Made by a program: the position numbers and the translations under genes. From contig JAGIAH010000005.1 of NCBI GenBank assembly GCA_017744915.1, forward strand, positions 218,139-282,138: a stretch of DNA of 64,000 nt, in the 5' to 3' direction. Below, one piece after another: positions 46,655-55,387 of the stretch. The stretch is from Agrobacterium tumefaciens. GTDB taxonomy: Bacteria > Pseudomonadota > Alphaproteobacteria > Rhizobiales > Rhizobiaceae. Numbering within the stretch: position 1 is the stretch's first letter; every line of letters begins with the position of its first letter. A model generated the notes under the pieces. That model searched no databases and was not told the origin of the DNA. It worked only from the letters and a program-made list of their open reading frames with translations.

Positions 46655-48448
46655 TTATCCCAAAACCTCGATGACCGGGCTTTCCATCACCTTGCCCGTC
46701 AGCACATCGGCAATGCCCATATCCGTCTGGTGCGGACCGATGTTGCAGGCGAGCGTGGCGCCGAAGCAGGCCTTGAAGACGAGATAGGGCGGCTGCCATT
46801 CCACCACCTTGCCCACGGCTTCGCGCAGGTCCTCGAAAGCCCGCGCCACCTCTTCGAGCGGCGCATCGGATACGAGGCCGGAGAGCGGCAGCGGCAGAAG
46901 TGCAGTAACCTTGCCCTCAGAGGCAACGGCCATGCCGCCACCGGTCTCGATCACCGCATTGGCGGCCAGCGCCATATCTTCTGCATTCCCGCCGAAGACG
47001 GTGAGGTTGTGGCTATCATGCGAGACGGTGGTGGCGAAGGCGCCGTTCCAGCGTCCCCAGCCGGTGAGGAAGCCGGTTTTCGTGACGGGCTCGGCCATGC
47101 CGTGGCGGTGGGTGACGGAGATCATCGTTGCACCCTGGGGTGGAATGACAAAACCGTCCTTCACGTCCGCCTCCGCTTCACCCCATTGCGTGAAACGCGG
47201 GCGGTCGATGGTGGCGAGGCGAACCTTCTCGCCATTGGATTTTACCCGGAAATCATCGGCCATGCGTGGCGGAAGCTTCATCGAGCCTCCGAGTGCCGCT
47301 GCATCACAGGCAGGGATGTCGACCAGCATGCGACCGTCTTCCGCGACCACCCGGCCGCTTGCGAGCACATGACGGGCCGCAAAGCCGCTCAGATCCTCGA
47401 AGATGGCGATATCAGCGCGGCGACCGGCGGCGATGAGCCCGAGATCGGCGCGGCCGAGCCTTTGCGCGGCATTCAGCGTTGCGGCGCGCAGCGCCCATTC
47501 GGGCTTCAGTCCATAACGCACAAGACGGCGCACCACATCATCCAGCCCACCGCCCTGCAACAGGTCATCAGGGAAAACATCGTCGGTGCAAAGCGTCACC
47601 GTCTGCGGCAGGTGCCCGAGCGCATTCAGCGCCTCCACGAATTCCGGCAGCAGGTGATCATGCGAACCGCGCAGCTCGATCGTCAGCCCTGCCCTGAGCT
47701 TTGCCATGAGGTCGTCGCCCGAAACCAGCTCGTGATCGGAGGAGACGCCCGCCGCCATGAAGGCGTTGAGATCGGCGCCGCCAAGACCGCGTGCATGGCC
47801 GCAGACCAGTTTTTGCGCGGCGAGCCCGGCCTGTACGATGCCGCTCATGCGCGGATCGCGTTCGATGACGCCGCGCATGTTCATGATTTCCGCAATGCCG
47901 CCGATTTCCGGCCAGGAAAGGAGATCGGCGAGAATCGCGGCATCGAAATCCGCACCGCCGCGCTCAAGCCCCGGTGCGGAGGGCACGCATGACGGGGCAA
48001 GCAGAATGGCGCGCAAGGGCAGATTTTCGATGGCCTTCGCCGCCCAGCGCACGCCATCGACGCCATGCACGTTGCCGAATTCATGTGGGTCCCAGACGAT
48101 GGTGGTGACGCCGCGGGCAACCACCGCTGCCGCATAGGCGGCCGGTGTTACCATCGAGCTTTCGATGTGCATATGTGTGTCGATCAGCCCCGGCGAGACA
48201 TAGGCCCCGCCCGCGTCGATCACCTGCGCGGCATCCCTGCGGCTTGCCGGTTCGTGAACGCTGGCGATCAGCGGGCCGACAATGCCGATATCGGCGGCAC
48301 GCAGTTCACCGGTCACCACATCCACCAGCGTTCCGCCGGTGATGAGGACGTCAAAAGGCTGATCACCACGCGCGGCAGCAACCGCACGGGCGCGCAGGGT
48401 GTCATCGTTGAGATCGGCAGGCTCCGCCAGGCGGATTTGCGCGCTCAT
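46655..48448 (-). CDS. ade: Adenine deaminase
   Basis: A 597-residue amidohydrolase-superfamily enzyme that converts adenine to hypoxanthine and ammonia. Metal-site motifs include DTHMHIES near residue 90, DPHEFGNVHG near residue 120 and GHARGL near 218, followed by ELRGSHDHLL and TDDVFPDDL. The C-terminal domain (VSHDSHNLTVFGGN) is characteristic of the full-length AdeC class. A crystal structure of an Agrobacterium adenine deaminase exists to my recollection and fits this length. It overlaps the nucleoside hydrolase stop by four bases and is the last gene of the nucleoside operon. Confidence 0.93.
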   Translation of the reverse strand: MSAQIRLAEPADLNDDTLRARAVAAARGDQPFDVLITGGTLVDVVTGELRAADIGIVGPLIASVHEPASRRDAAQVIDAGGAYVSPGLIDTHMHIESSMVTPAAYAAAVVARGVTTIVWDPHEFGNVHGVDGVRWAAKAIENLPLRAILLAPSCVPSAPGLERGGADFDAAILADLLSWPEIGGIAEIMNMRGVIERDPRMSGIVQAGLAAQKLVCGHARGLGGADLNAFMAAGVSSDHELVSGDDLMAKLRAGLTIELRGSHDHLLPEFVEALNALGHLPQTVTLCTDDVFPDDLLQGGGLDDVVRRLVRYGLKPEWALRAATLNAAQRLGRADLGLIAAGRRADIAIFEDLSGFAARHVLASGRVVAEDGRMLVDIPACDAAALGGSMKLPPRMADDFRVKSNGEKVRLATIDRPRFTQWGEAEADVKDGFVIPPQGATMISVTHRHGMAEPVTKTGFLTGWGRWNGAFATTVSHDSHNLTVFGGNAEDMALAANAVIETGGGMAVASEGKVTALLPLPLSGLVSDAPLEEVARAFEDLREAVGKVVEWQPPYLVFKACFGATLACNIGPHQTDMGIADVLTGKVMESPVIEVLG

Positions 48449-49365
48449 CGGGCGGCCTCCCGGCGCAATGCCTCCAGAATGGCCGCCTTCGCGGCTTCGG
48501 CATCAACACTCGCGGCAAATTGGGCGTTAAGCTCTGCCACCTTCTCCGCCCGTGTCTCGACCACGGTTCTTCCCCGCGTCAGCGAGGCATGAAGTTCGAC
48601 ATCGATGCGCGCCTGCTGCCAGCCAAGATGATCGGAGATGAAGCCGACTGCGGCAACGGGATCATAAAGCGCCATGGCATCTCTGCCGCGGCTGGTGGCA
48701 ATGCCGATGAAACCTTCGAGCAGATCGGCAATCAGGCCCGCATTCCTGCCGCCGGCAGCGCGGATCGGCATCACATCGGTGGGCGAGGCCGTGACCTTGC
48801 GGCAGGCATCGAGATCGACCATGCGCAGCGGCAGGCCGTGGGAAAGCACGATGGCCAGCGCCTCGGGATCGGCGAAGGCGTTAAATTCGGCCGATGCCGT
48901 GTGGTTGCCGCTGGTTAGCCCGCCACCCATCCAGGTCAGGTCGGAAATTCTGGCGGCAAGATCGGGTCGCGCAAGACACAGGGCGGCGATATTGGTGAGC
49001 GGACCGAGCGCGAGAATGCGCTTCTCCCCCGCCCCTTCCAGCCAGTTGCAGAGCGCTGAAAAGGCATCGCTTTTGGGCAAGGCCGGCGCATCCGGCAGGC
49101 TTTGGCCGGCGGTCGGAATGCCACTATCGCCGAGGATCGACTGCGCGGTTTCGAGCGCGCTGAGCACCGGCATGGCGCGGCCCTGATGGATCGGCATCGA
49201 CCAGCCGAAGCTTGCAACAGCGCCTGCGGCATTGCGGCAGACCGCCTCCAGCGTGGCATTGCCGAAGACCAAAGAGATGCCGTCGATGGCAAGGCCTGCC
49301 GATTGCACCACCAGGATGGCGGCGATATCGTCAAAGCCCATATCGGTATCGATCCATACGCCCAT
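48445..49365 (-). CDS. Purine/pyrimidine nucleoside hydrolase
   Basis: A 306-residue nucleoside hydrolase that cleaves the N-glycosidic bond of ribonucleosides to base and ribose. The calcium and ribose site DTDMGFDD is near the N-terminus (residues 6-13), NAFADPEA near residue 162 and MALYDPVAAV near 230, where homologues carry the catalytic His (here the sequence reads ALYDP). The ATG is two bases after the ATPase stop. Directly next to adenine deaminase, it would supply free adenine from imported adenosine. Specificity is inferred from that neighbour. Confidence 0.85.
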   Translation of the reverse strand: MGVWIDTDMGFDDIAAILVVQSAGLAIDGISLVFGNATLEAVCRNAAGAVASFGWSMPIHQGRAMPVLSALETAQSILGDSGIPTAGQSLPDAPALPKSDAFSALCNWLEGAGEKRILALGPLTNIAALCLARPDLAARISDLTWMGGGLTSGNHTASAEFNAFADPEALAIVLSHGLPLRMVDLDACRKVTASPTDVMPIRAAGGRNAGLIADLLEGFIGIATSRGRDAMALYDPVAAVGFISDHLGWQQARIDVELHASLTRGRTVVETRAEKVAELNAQFAASVDAEAAKAAILEALRREAAR

Positions 49366-49367
49366 GG

Positions 49368-50393
49368 TCAGTTGAACACCTTCAGGCTTGCCGCTTTTTC
49401 GACCGGCAGGTCGAAGGCGAGCGTATCACCGATGGCGTGCGCGGCAAGTGCGGCGTCTGTTTCCGCCTTGATGGGGCCAAGCGGCGTGTCGAGCAGATAT
49501 TCGCGGCTGTTGCCGGCGAAGGATGTGCCGCGCACGGTTCCCTGGAAAGGACCTGAACCAAGGGTGACCATGCGCGGCCGCCAGGCCAGTCCGGATGCTG
49601 AAAGGACTGGCCCGGGAAGCGGTGTTGTACCGTTTGCGGTTTTCAACGCGCCGCCTTCCAGCGCGAAGATGTTTTCAAAGCCGACGAAATCCGCCACGAA
49701 GGACGAAACCGGCGCATTATAAATCTCTTCGGGCGTGCCGATCTGCTCAATCTTACCGCCCTTCATGACGACAATGCGGTCGGCGAGCGCCAAAGCCTCG
49801 ATCTGGTCATGGGTGACGAAGATCATCGTCACGCCGGTTTCCTTCTGCACACGCTGCAGTTCGGTGCGCATTTCAAGGCGCAGGCGGGCATCGAGATTGG
49901 AGAGCGGCTCATCGAGCAAGAGCACCTTCGGCTCCATGACCATGGAGCGCGCCAAAGCCACGCGCTGCTGCTGGCCGCCTGATAGTTCCGCCGGTTTGCG
50001 GGAGGCGAAGTTGGACAAGCCCACCGATTTAAGGCCGGAGGCAACCTTGTCCTCCAGCGCCTTGCCGCTCATGCCCTTGAGTTTCAGGCCAAAGGCGACG
50101 TTTTCATAAACGGTAAGATGCGGGAAGAGCGCATAGGACTGGAATACCAGACCGACGGCACGCTTGTTGGCCGCAACCCGGGTAATATCGGCGCCATCGA
50201 GATCGATACGCCCGCTTGCCACCGGCATCAGCCCGGCAATGGCGCGCATCGTCGTGGTCTTGCCGCAGCCGGAGGGCCCGAGCAAGGCCAGGAGCTCGCC
50301 CTTGCGGATATCCAGATCGAGATCCTTGACGGCGACATTGCCGCCATAAGCAAGCGAGACTTTTTGCAGCGAAAGGTAATTTGCGTCAGACAT
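49368..50393 (-). CDS. PotA-like ABC transporter ATP-binding protein (nucleoside operon)
   Basis: A 341-residue ATPase with Walker A GPSGCGKTT near residues 39-47, an LSGGQQQR signature and Walker [15 protein letters not shown]-terminal TOBE domain covers about residues 260-341. It is of the putrescine/iron/thiamine importer subgroup. The start MSDANYLSL (50393) overlaps the permease stop by 8 bases and was preferred over a start 27 codons upstream. Confidence 0.9.
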   Translation of the reverse strand: MSDANYLSLQKVSLAYGGNVAVKDLDLDIRKGELLALLGPSGCGKTTTMRAIAGLMPVASGRIDLDGADITRVAANKRAVGLVFQSYALFPHLTVYENVAFGLKLKGMSGKALEDKVASGLKSVGLSNFASRKPAELSGGQQQRVALARSMVMEPKVLLLDEPLSNLDARLRLEMRTELQRVQKETGVTMIFVTHDQIEALALADRIVVMKGGKIEQIGTPEEIYNAPVSSFVADFVGFENIFALEGGALKTANGTTPLPGPVLSASGLAWRPRMVTLGSGPFQGTVRGTSFAGNSREYLLDTPLGPIKAETDAALAAHAIGDTLAFDLPVEKAASLKVFN

Positions 50394-51165
50394 AACGGGA
50401 GAACCCCAGAAAACGTTCGGCCATGAAGACGATGCCGATGGAAAGGAAGGCGAGCAGCGAAGAAAGGGCTGCAACGGAAGGATCGAAGACGATTTCCATG
50501 TAGCCCAGCATATCGATGGGCAGCGTGCGCACGCCGGGACCGGACAGGAACAGCGATACCGGCACCTGATTGAAACTCGTCACGAAACCGAGAATGAAGG
50601 CCGAGAGAATGCCGCCGCGAATATTCGGCAGCACCACCCGGAAAAACGCACCAAGCCGCGACGAGCCGAGCAGCACCGCCGCCTCCTCGATATCCGAGCG
50701 CAGATTGTTGAGGCTGGCCGATACCACCCGCACCGCATAGGGCAGGATGAGCGCGGTGTGGGCGAGAAACAAAGCAAGCGTAATGCCAATGCCGAATGGC
50801 ACGACGAAATAACGCAGCAGCGCGAGACCAACGATGATGCCGGGCACGATGATCGGCGCGGAAACGATGGTGCGCACGGTTTCGCTAAAGGGCAGCTTGT
50901 AGCGCGACATGGCGTAGGAAGCCGGGATGCCGAGGATGAGTGCCGTAAACGTGCCGCCGATGGCAAGGAACATCGACATCGCAAAACTCTCGCGGAAGCT
51001 CTCGACCGTGAAGACCTTGGCGATCCATTTCAGCGAAAAGCCCTGTGGCGGAAAGGCGAGCGTATCGCCGGCCGAAAACGAGGCCGCAACGATGATGAGA
51101 AACGGCCCGATGAGGAAACCGACGACAAGAAGGAGCGTGAGCGGAATGAAGAGCTGCCGGGTCAT
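50386..51165 (-). CDS. PotC-like ABC transporter permease (nucleoside operon)
   Basis: A 259-residue permease with about six helices and an EAA-type loop (DIEEAAVLLGSSRLGAFFRVVLPNIRGG). It overlaps the previous permease by four bases (ATGA). Confidence 0.9.
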   Translation of the reverse strand: MTRQLFIPLTLLLVVGFLIGPFLIIVAASFSAGDTLAFPPQGFSLKWIAKVFTVESFRESFAMSMFLAIGGTFTALILGIPASYAMSRYKLPFSETVRTIVSAPIIVPGIIVGLALLRYFVVPFGIGITLALFLAHTALILPYAVRVVSASLNNLRSDIEEAAVLLGSSRLGAFFRVVLPNIRGGILSAFILGFVTSFNQVPVSLFLSGPGVRTLPIDMLGYMEIVFDPSVAALSSLLAFLSIGIVFMAERFLGFSRYV

Positions 51166-51989
51166 TTCTTGTTCCTTGCGGTGGCGATGCGCTTCAGCAG
51201 GATATTGGCGGCAAAGCTCATGACGATCAGAATGAAGGCGATGACGCTGGCGGCAACGAAGTTATTGGAGACAGTCACCTGCTGGTAAAGCAGCGTTTCC
51301 AGCATCAAGACCTTCGAGCCGCCGAGAATGGCAGGCGTGATATAGGCCGTCAGCGAACCGGTAAAGACCAGCGTACCGCCGACCACCAACCCCTCCCTGG
51401 TGAGCGGCAGGATGACCTTCCAGAACACCTGAAACCAGTTGGCGCCGAGCACGCGGGCAGCCGCGATCGTATCCTTCGGCATGTTTTCCAGCGCGCTGAT
51501 GAGCGAGATGATCATCAGCGGCAGGAACAGTTGCAGAAGGCCGATGAAGACAGCCGTTTCGGAAAACAGGATGCGGATCGGCGCGTCGCTCAGGCCCACC
51601 GCCTGCAGCGCCTGATTGACGATGCCGGTTCTGCCGAGAATGACGATCCATGCATAGGTGCGGGCGACCGGCGAGATCATCAACGGCAGCACGACGAGAT
51701 TGACCACATGGCCCTTCTTGCCCGGCGACAGGTTGACGATGGCGAAAGCCGCAGCATAACCCACCACCGCCGAAACGACGGTGACGAGCGCGCCGAGTTT
51801 GAGCGTACGCAGGAAAACCGTCTGGTTCAGCGGATCGGAAAAGAATGTGGCATAGGCCGACAATGTCCAGCCGTCAGTGGTGCGAAAACCCTCCGACAGA
51901 AGCATGAAGACCGGCACAAGAAAGACCGCCGCCGCGAAAATCGCGGCGGGCAAGGCAAGCGCCAGCGCTTCGGTCCGGTTCTGAAACAT
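51162..51989 (-). CDS. PotB-like ABC transporter permease (nucleoside operon)
   Basis: A 275-residue permease with an N-terminal signal-anchor helix and about six helices. The EAA loop reads TIAAARVLGANWFQVFWKVILPLTREG. It is separated from the binding-protein gene by 166 bases that contain two strong hairpins. Confidence 0.9.
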   Translation of the reverse strand: MFQNRTEALALALPAAIFAAAVFLVPVFMLLSEGFRTTDGWTLSAYATFFSDPLNQTVFLRTLKLGALVTVVSAVVGYAAAFAIVNLSPGKKGHVVNLVVLPLMISPVARTYAWIVILGRTGIVNQALQAVGLSDAPIRILFSETAVFIGLLQLFLPLMIISLISALENMPKDTIAAARVLGANWFQVFWKVILPLTREGLVVGGTLVFTGSLTAYITPAILGGSKVLMLETLLYQQVTVSNNFVAASVIAFILIVMSFAANILLKRIATARNKK

Positions 51990-52062
51990 GGGTTTATTCC
52001 CTGAACGGCCTCAAGGCCGGTTGTTACGGCGGCCGGACGAACCGACCTGCAAAATGGAAGGT

Positions 52063-52140
52063 GGAAAAGCGGTCAGGGGACGACCGAACCGCTTTTCCCG
52101 GAATGGAGCCGTCCTCACGGACGTTTCGAGGCCCCATTCC
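52063..52140 (-). other. Tandem intra-operon hairpins after the binding-protein gene
   Basis: GGAAAAGCGGT / ACCGCTTTTCC is a perfect 11-bp stem at 52063-52098. GGAATGGAGCC / GGCCCCATTCC at 52100-52140 is an 11-bp stem with one mismatch and an inner GTCC/GGAC stem. They lie just past the binding-protein stop (52156) and probably stabilise or attenuate the operon message. Confidence 0.65.
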
Positions 52141-52155
52141 AAACGGTGAAAGGAG

Positions 52156-53178
52156 TTACTGGCCGACCTTGGCGTTCCACTCCGACAGCCACTTGTCGCG
52201 GTTATCAAGCGTCACGTCGGACGGAATGAGCTGCAGGCTGCGGGCGGTTTCGTCACCATAGGTGATGTTGTTCGCCACTTCGTCGGACACCTTGACCTGC
52301 TTGTTGGTCGGGCTGTCCACCAGCTTTTCCGCCAGCGCCTTCTGAACGTCGGTCGACAGCCAGAAATCCATGAATTGCAGCGCAAGCTCCTCGTTCTTTC
52401 CGCCCTTCGGCACGACGAGCACGTTCATGCCACCGGTCTGGCCTTCCTTGGGGGTTGCCCAGGCAAGCGGCAGATCAAGCTTGGTGAAAGGCGCCCAGGA
52501 GAAACGGCCGATGGGGGCTGCCCAGATTTCTTCCTGCTGCATCAGCTGGACCAGCTGCGAGGACTTGACGTAGAAGGTGACGATATCGTCCTTCTTCTCA
52601 CCCACGGCCTCGATGGCGCCGGAAAGATCAGGCGTATCCTTGCCGATGGCCTTGCCCAGCATATAAAGCGCCGGCGGGCCCTGATTGGTGGTGACATTCG
52701 GGAAGGCGACGTGGTCGACAATGCCGTCCTTCAGAAGATCGGCCCAGCTGTCGATCTTCATCTTGTCGGTGCGGTAGACGATCGATGTGGCGTAGAAATT
52801 GACGCCGACGCTCATGCCGTCGCCATTCGGGTCCTTGGCGATGTCATAGAGGTTTTCGATATTCGGCACCTTGGAGGCGTCGATCTTCTGGATCAGGTCC
52901 TTGCGGGTGGCGGAGAGCGCATCGGCCATGGAAACAATGGCGAGATCAACCACCGGATTGGCCTTGTTGGCTTCCATCTTGGCCAGACGCTCGACGCTGT
53001 TGCCGGTCTCGACCACCAGCTTGCAGCCGCATTTGGCTTCAAACGGCGTATAGACCAGTTCCTTGAATTCATCCTGCGCAAAGGCGTAGACGGAAATCGT
53101 CAGCGTCTTGTCCTGGGCCTGCGCCGCTCCCATCGTCAGCATCAGGGCGGTGCCCGACGCGAAAATGATCTTTTTCAT
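52156..53178 (-). CDS. ABC transporter periplasmic binding protein (nucleoside operon)
   Basis: A 340-residue SBP_bac_6/PotD-like protein with a Sec signal peptide at residues 1-21 (cleavage after AQA). The early CGCKLVVETGNSVERLAKM and LAIVSMADALSATRKDL segments resemble the PotD and iron/thiamine-binding group, not the ribose-type BMP proteins usual for nucleoside importers. The ligand is inferred to be a purine nucleoside or base from the downstream enzymes. Its ATG overlaps the LacI stop by four bases, so regulator and transporter are cotranscribed. Confidence 0.85.
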   Translation of the reverse strand: MKKIIFASGTALMLTMGAAQAQDKTLTISVYAFAQDEFKELVYTPFEAKCGCKLVVETGNSVERLAKMEANKANPVVDLAIVSMADALSATRKDLIQKIDASKVPNIENLYDIAKDPNGDGMSVGVNFYATSIVYRTDKMKIDSWADLLKDGIVDHVAFPNVTTNQGPPALYMLGKAIGKDTPDLSGAIEAVGEKKDDIVTFYVKSSQLVQLMQQEEIWAAPIGRFSWAPFTKLDLPLAWATPKEGQTGGMNVLVVPKGGKNEELALQFMDFWLSTDVQKALAEKLVDSPTNKQVKVSDEVANNITYGDETARSLQLIPSDVTLDNRDKWLSEWNAKVGQ

Positions 53179-54236
53179 GGTGTGAGTTCTCCTGCTGTCG
53201 TGTTTTTGGCTTCAATCGCATCATGCTTTGCCTTGCCGGTGGAGCCGCGCATGATCAGCGCCATCGGTACTTTCGAAATATCCGCCGTCACATCGATGGC
53301 GACACCGTTCTCACCGGCGCCATCGATGGCGCGCAGCAGCGCCCCGACCGCGAGATCGGCTATGCGGCCCATATCCATGCGCATGGTCGTGAGCGGCGGG
53401 GTGACCACGGCGGAAAAAATGAGATCGTCGAAACCGGTGACGCTCGCCTTTTCCGGCACCTCAATACCCTCGCGCTGCAGCTCGGTGAGCGCGCGTAACG
53501 CATGCAGGTCGGAAATGGCGGCAAAGGCGGTAAAACCATCCGCCACCAGATCGGCAAGCCCCAGCCGGCAGCCTGCGCCACCCACCTGTTCGATGCTGTC
53601 GATCCAGAGCGTCCGGGTCACACAGGCCTTGCCGAGACCATCGCGAATGCCGCCGAGGCGGTCGTTCTGCACGTTGGAATCGCGGTTCTTGCCCACCAGC
53701 ACCACCTTGCGGTGGCCAAGGCTTGCCAGATAGTCGCCCACCTGCCGGCCGCCATCCCAATGGTCGGCGGCAACGGTGTTTCCCGGCGTGGACGGGCTGT
53801 CGATGACGGCAACCGGGCAATCAACATTGGAGATACGCGTGCCGCGGCGGGGAACGATCACCATGCCATCCACCCCGCGTTCGATCAGCCGGTTGATGGC
53901 GTCCGTCTGCATGGCGATCTCGCCGCGGGCGTCGGCAATCAGCACGCCATAACCGGCAGTGACGGCCGCCTTTTCGATGGCCTGCGCGATCTGCGGGAAA
54001 AGAGGGTTGGCGATATCGGGCAGAACCAGCCCCAAAACGCCTGATCTGCCGGTGCGCAGCGCCCTGCCCGCCGAACTCGGCACATAACCCAGTTCGCTTG
54101 CCGTCTTGCGAATGCGCTCCACCAGATCGGGCGAAACGCGGCCCTTGCCGGAGAGCGCATTGGACACGGTTGCCACAGACACGCCGAGTGCCGCTGCTAT
54201 CGCGCTCAGATTGGTGGCAGGCCGTAACGACGCCAT
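53175..54236 (-). CDS. LacI family transcriptional regulator (nucleoside operon)
   Basis: A 353-residue LacI/GalR regulator. The N-terminal helix-turn-helix and hinge are at about residues 9-60 (NLSAIAAALGVSVATVSNALSGKGRVSPDLVERI). A periplasmic-binding-like effector domain follows, with GVDGMVIVPRR near 125 and VTGFDDLIFS near 275. The start MASLRPATN (54236) was chosen over one 34 codons upstream that would cover the operator. It is the first gene of the operon and directly follows a perfect palindrome, which implies autoregulation. The effector is probably a purine or nucleoside, as for PurR-like members. Confidence 0.88.
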   Translation of the reverse strand: MASLRPATNLSAIAAALGVSVATVSNALSGKGRVSPDLVERIRKTASELGYVPSSAGRALRTGRSGVLGLVLPDIANPLFPQIAQAIEKAAVTAGYGVLIADARGEIAMQTDAINRLIERGVDGMVIVPRRGTRISNVDCPVAVIDSPSTPGNTVAADHWDGGRQVGDYLASLGHRKVVLVGKNRDSNVQNDRLGGIRDGLGKACVTRTLWIDSIEQVGGAGCRLGLADLVADGFTAFAAISDLHALRALTELQREGIEVPEKASVTGFDDLIFSAVVTPPLTTMRMDMGRIADLAVGALLRAIDGAGENGVAIDVTADISKVPMALIMRGSTGKAKHDAIEAKNTTAGELTP

Positions 54237-54252
54237 TGATGGTCCGGGAAGG

Positions 54253-54272
54253 CTGATTAAACGTTTAATCAG
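54253..54272. promoter_or_regulatory. Perfect 20-bp palindrome, LacI-family operator
   Basis: CTGATTAAAC is followed directly by its complement GTTTAATCAG, with a central ACGT. It sits 17 bases upstream of the LacI start codon. The central CG and flanking TTAAAC match the general LacI-family operator pattern. This is the clearest operator in the window. Confidence 0.8.
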
Positions 54273-54370
54273 AATAAGCGAGACGTGGACCGCTGTCGAG
54301 TCCTGCGCCGGCGAAATACGGCGAAAAGCTGGGCACAAAGGTTAAATGCCCGAAAAAAGAGCGATTATTT

Positions 54371-55291
54371 TTACGAGGTCTGGGTGCTGGCTGCGCGATA
54401 AGCCTCGACCTGCCGCACCAGCCAGTCACGAAACAGCACGACAGGGACGTGATTGGCACGCGAAAGCGGCGCCACCGCATAATAGGAACTGGGGCTTCTC
54501 GCCTGATGATCGAAGGCTTTCACCAGTTGCTTCGATTTCAGCTCGTTATCGATCAGGAACAGCGGCATCAGCGCCACGCCAAGCCCGGCGATGCAGGCCT
54601 GCGCCACGCTGGAAAACTGCTCGAAGCGCATGCCCTGCGGCAAAGCGAGCGACAGGCCGAGACTTTCGAACCAGTGGCCCCATGCCCCCGGCCGCGAGGC
54701 CATATGCAGGAGCGGCAGGGCGGCGATATCCTCGCCCTTTTCCACCGGATGGGCGCTCAGGAATTGCGGGCTGCAAACCGGCGCGACCATTTCATGCATG
54801 AGAAAGGTGCTTTCCGCCCCCGGCCAGTCGGCCTGGCCGATATGGATCGCCATATCCAGTTGCTCACGCTCAAAATCGAACTGGCCGATGCGGGTGGCGA
54901 AATTGATGGTGATTTCCGGGTGGTTTGCCACAAAATCCGGAATACGCGGCAAAAGCCAGCGGGTGCCGAAGGTGGGCAGCATGGCGAGGTTCAGCGTATT
55001 GCCATGCGTTTTGGTCATGATCTGCAGCGAGGCGGAGCGTATCTCACCAAGGGCGGAGGCGATGGATTTTGCATAGGCGCGCCCTTCGGTCGTCAGCGCC
55101 ACGCCACGCGCGCCGCGCTCGAACAGCCGCACGCCAAGCTGTTCTTCCAGTGACATAACCTGCCGGCTGATTGCCCCTTGCGTCAGCGCCAGCTCATCGG
55201 CGGCGGCGGAAAAACTGCCGAGCCGGGCAACGGAATCGAAAGCGGCGAGCGCGCTGGTGGAGGGCAGGAGTTTGCGGCTGAGAGACGACAT
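54371..55291 (-). CDS. LysR family regulator, GcvA type
   Basis: A 306-residue LysR regulator with a helix-turn-helix at about residues 14-66 (LAAFDSVARLGSFSAAADELALTQGAISRQVMSLE) and the GcvA-type effector domain (LPTFGTRWLLPRIPDF near 105). It is divergent from glutaryl-CoA dehydrogenase and, by analogy with GcdR of pseudomonads, likely controls it in response to glutarate. The ATG lies 97 bases from the GTG of the dehydrogenase gene. Confidence 0.85.
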   Translation of the reverse strand: MSSLSRKLLPSTSALAAFDSVARLGSFSAAADELALTQGAISRQVMSLEEQLGVRLFERGARGVALTTEGRAYAKSIASALGEIRSASLQIMTKTHGNTLNLAMLPTFGTRWLLPRIPDFVANHPEITINFATRIGQFDFEREQLDMAIHIGQADWPGAESTFLMHEMVAPVCSPQFLSAHPVEKGEDIAALPLLHMASRPGAWGHWFESLGLSLALPQGMRFEQFSSVAQACIAGLGVALMPLFLIDNELKSKQLVKAFDHQARSPSSYYAVAPLSRANHVPVVLFRDWLVRQVEAYRAASTQTS

Positions 55292-55295
55292 GAGC

Positions 55296-55312
55296 CATTA
55301 CTATATGTAATG
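55296..55312. promoter_or_regulatory. LysR box CATTAC-N5-GTAATG
   Basis: A perfect inverted repeat lies in the divergent LysR / glutaryl-CoA dehydrogenase spacer. Its core ATTAC-TATAT-GTAAT has the T-N11-A form bound by LysR proteins. Confidence 0.65.
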
Positions 55313-55387
55313 CAAAAATGAGTAAACATGGCTTGTGCCATCAGGCTTGAATACCAATAATCCGGCCAGCAAATCCGGAGGCATAAA

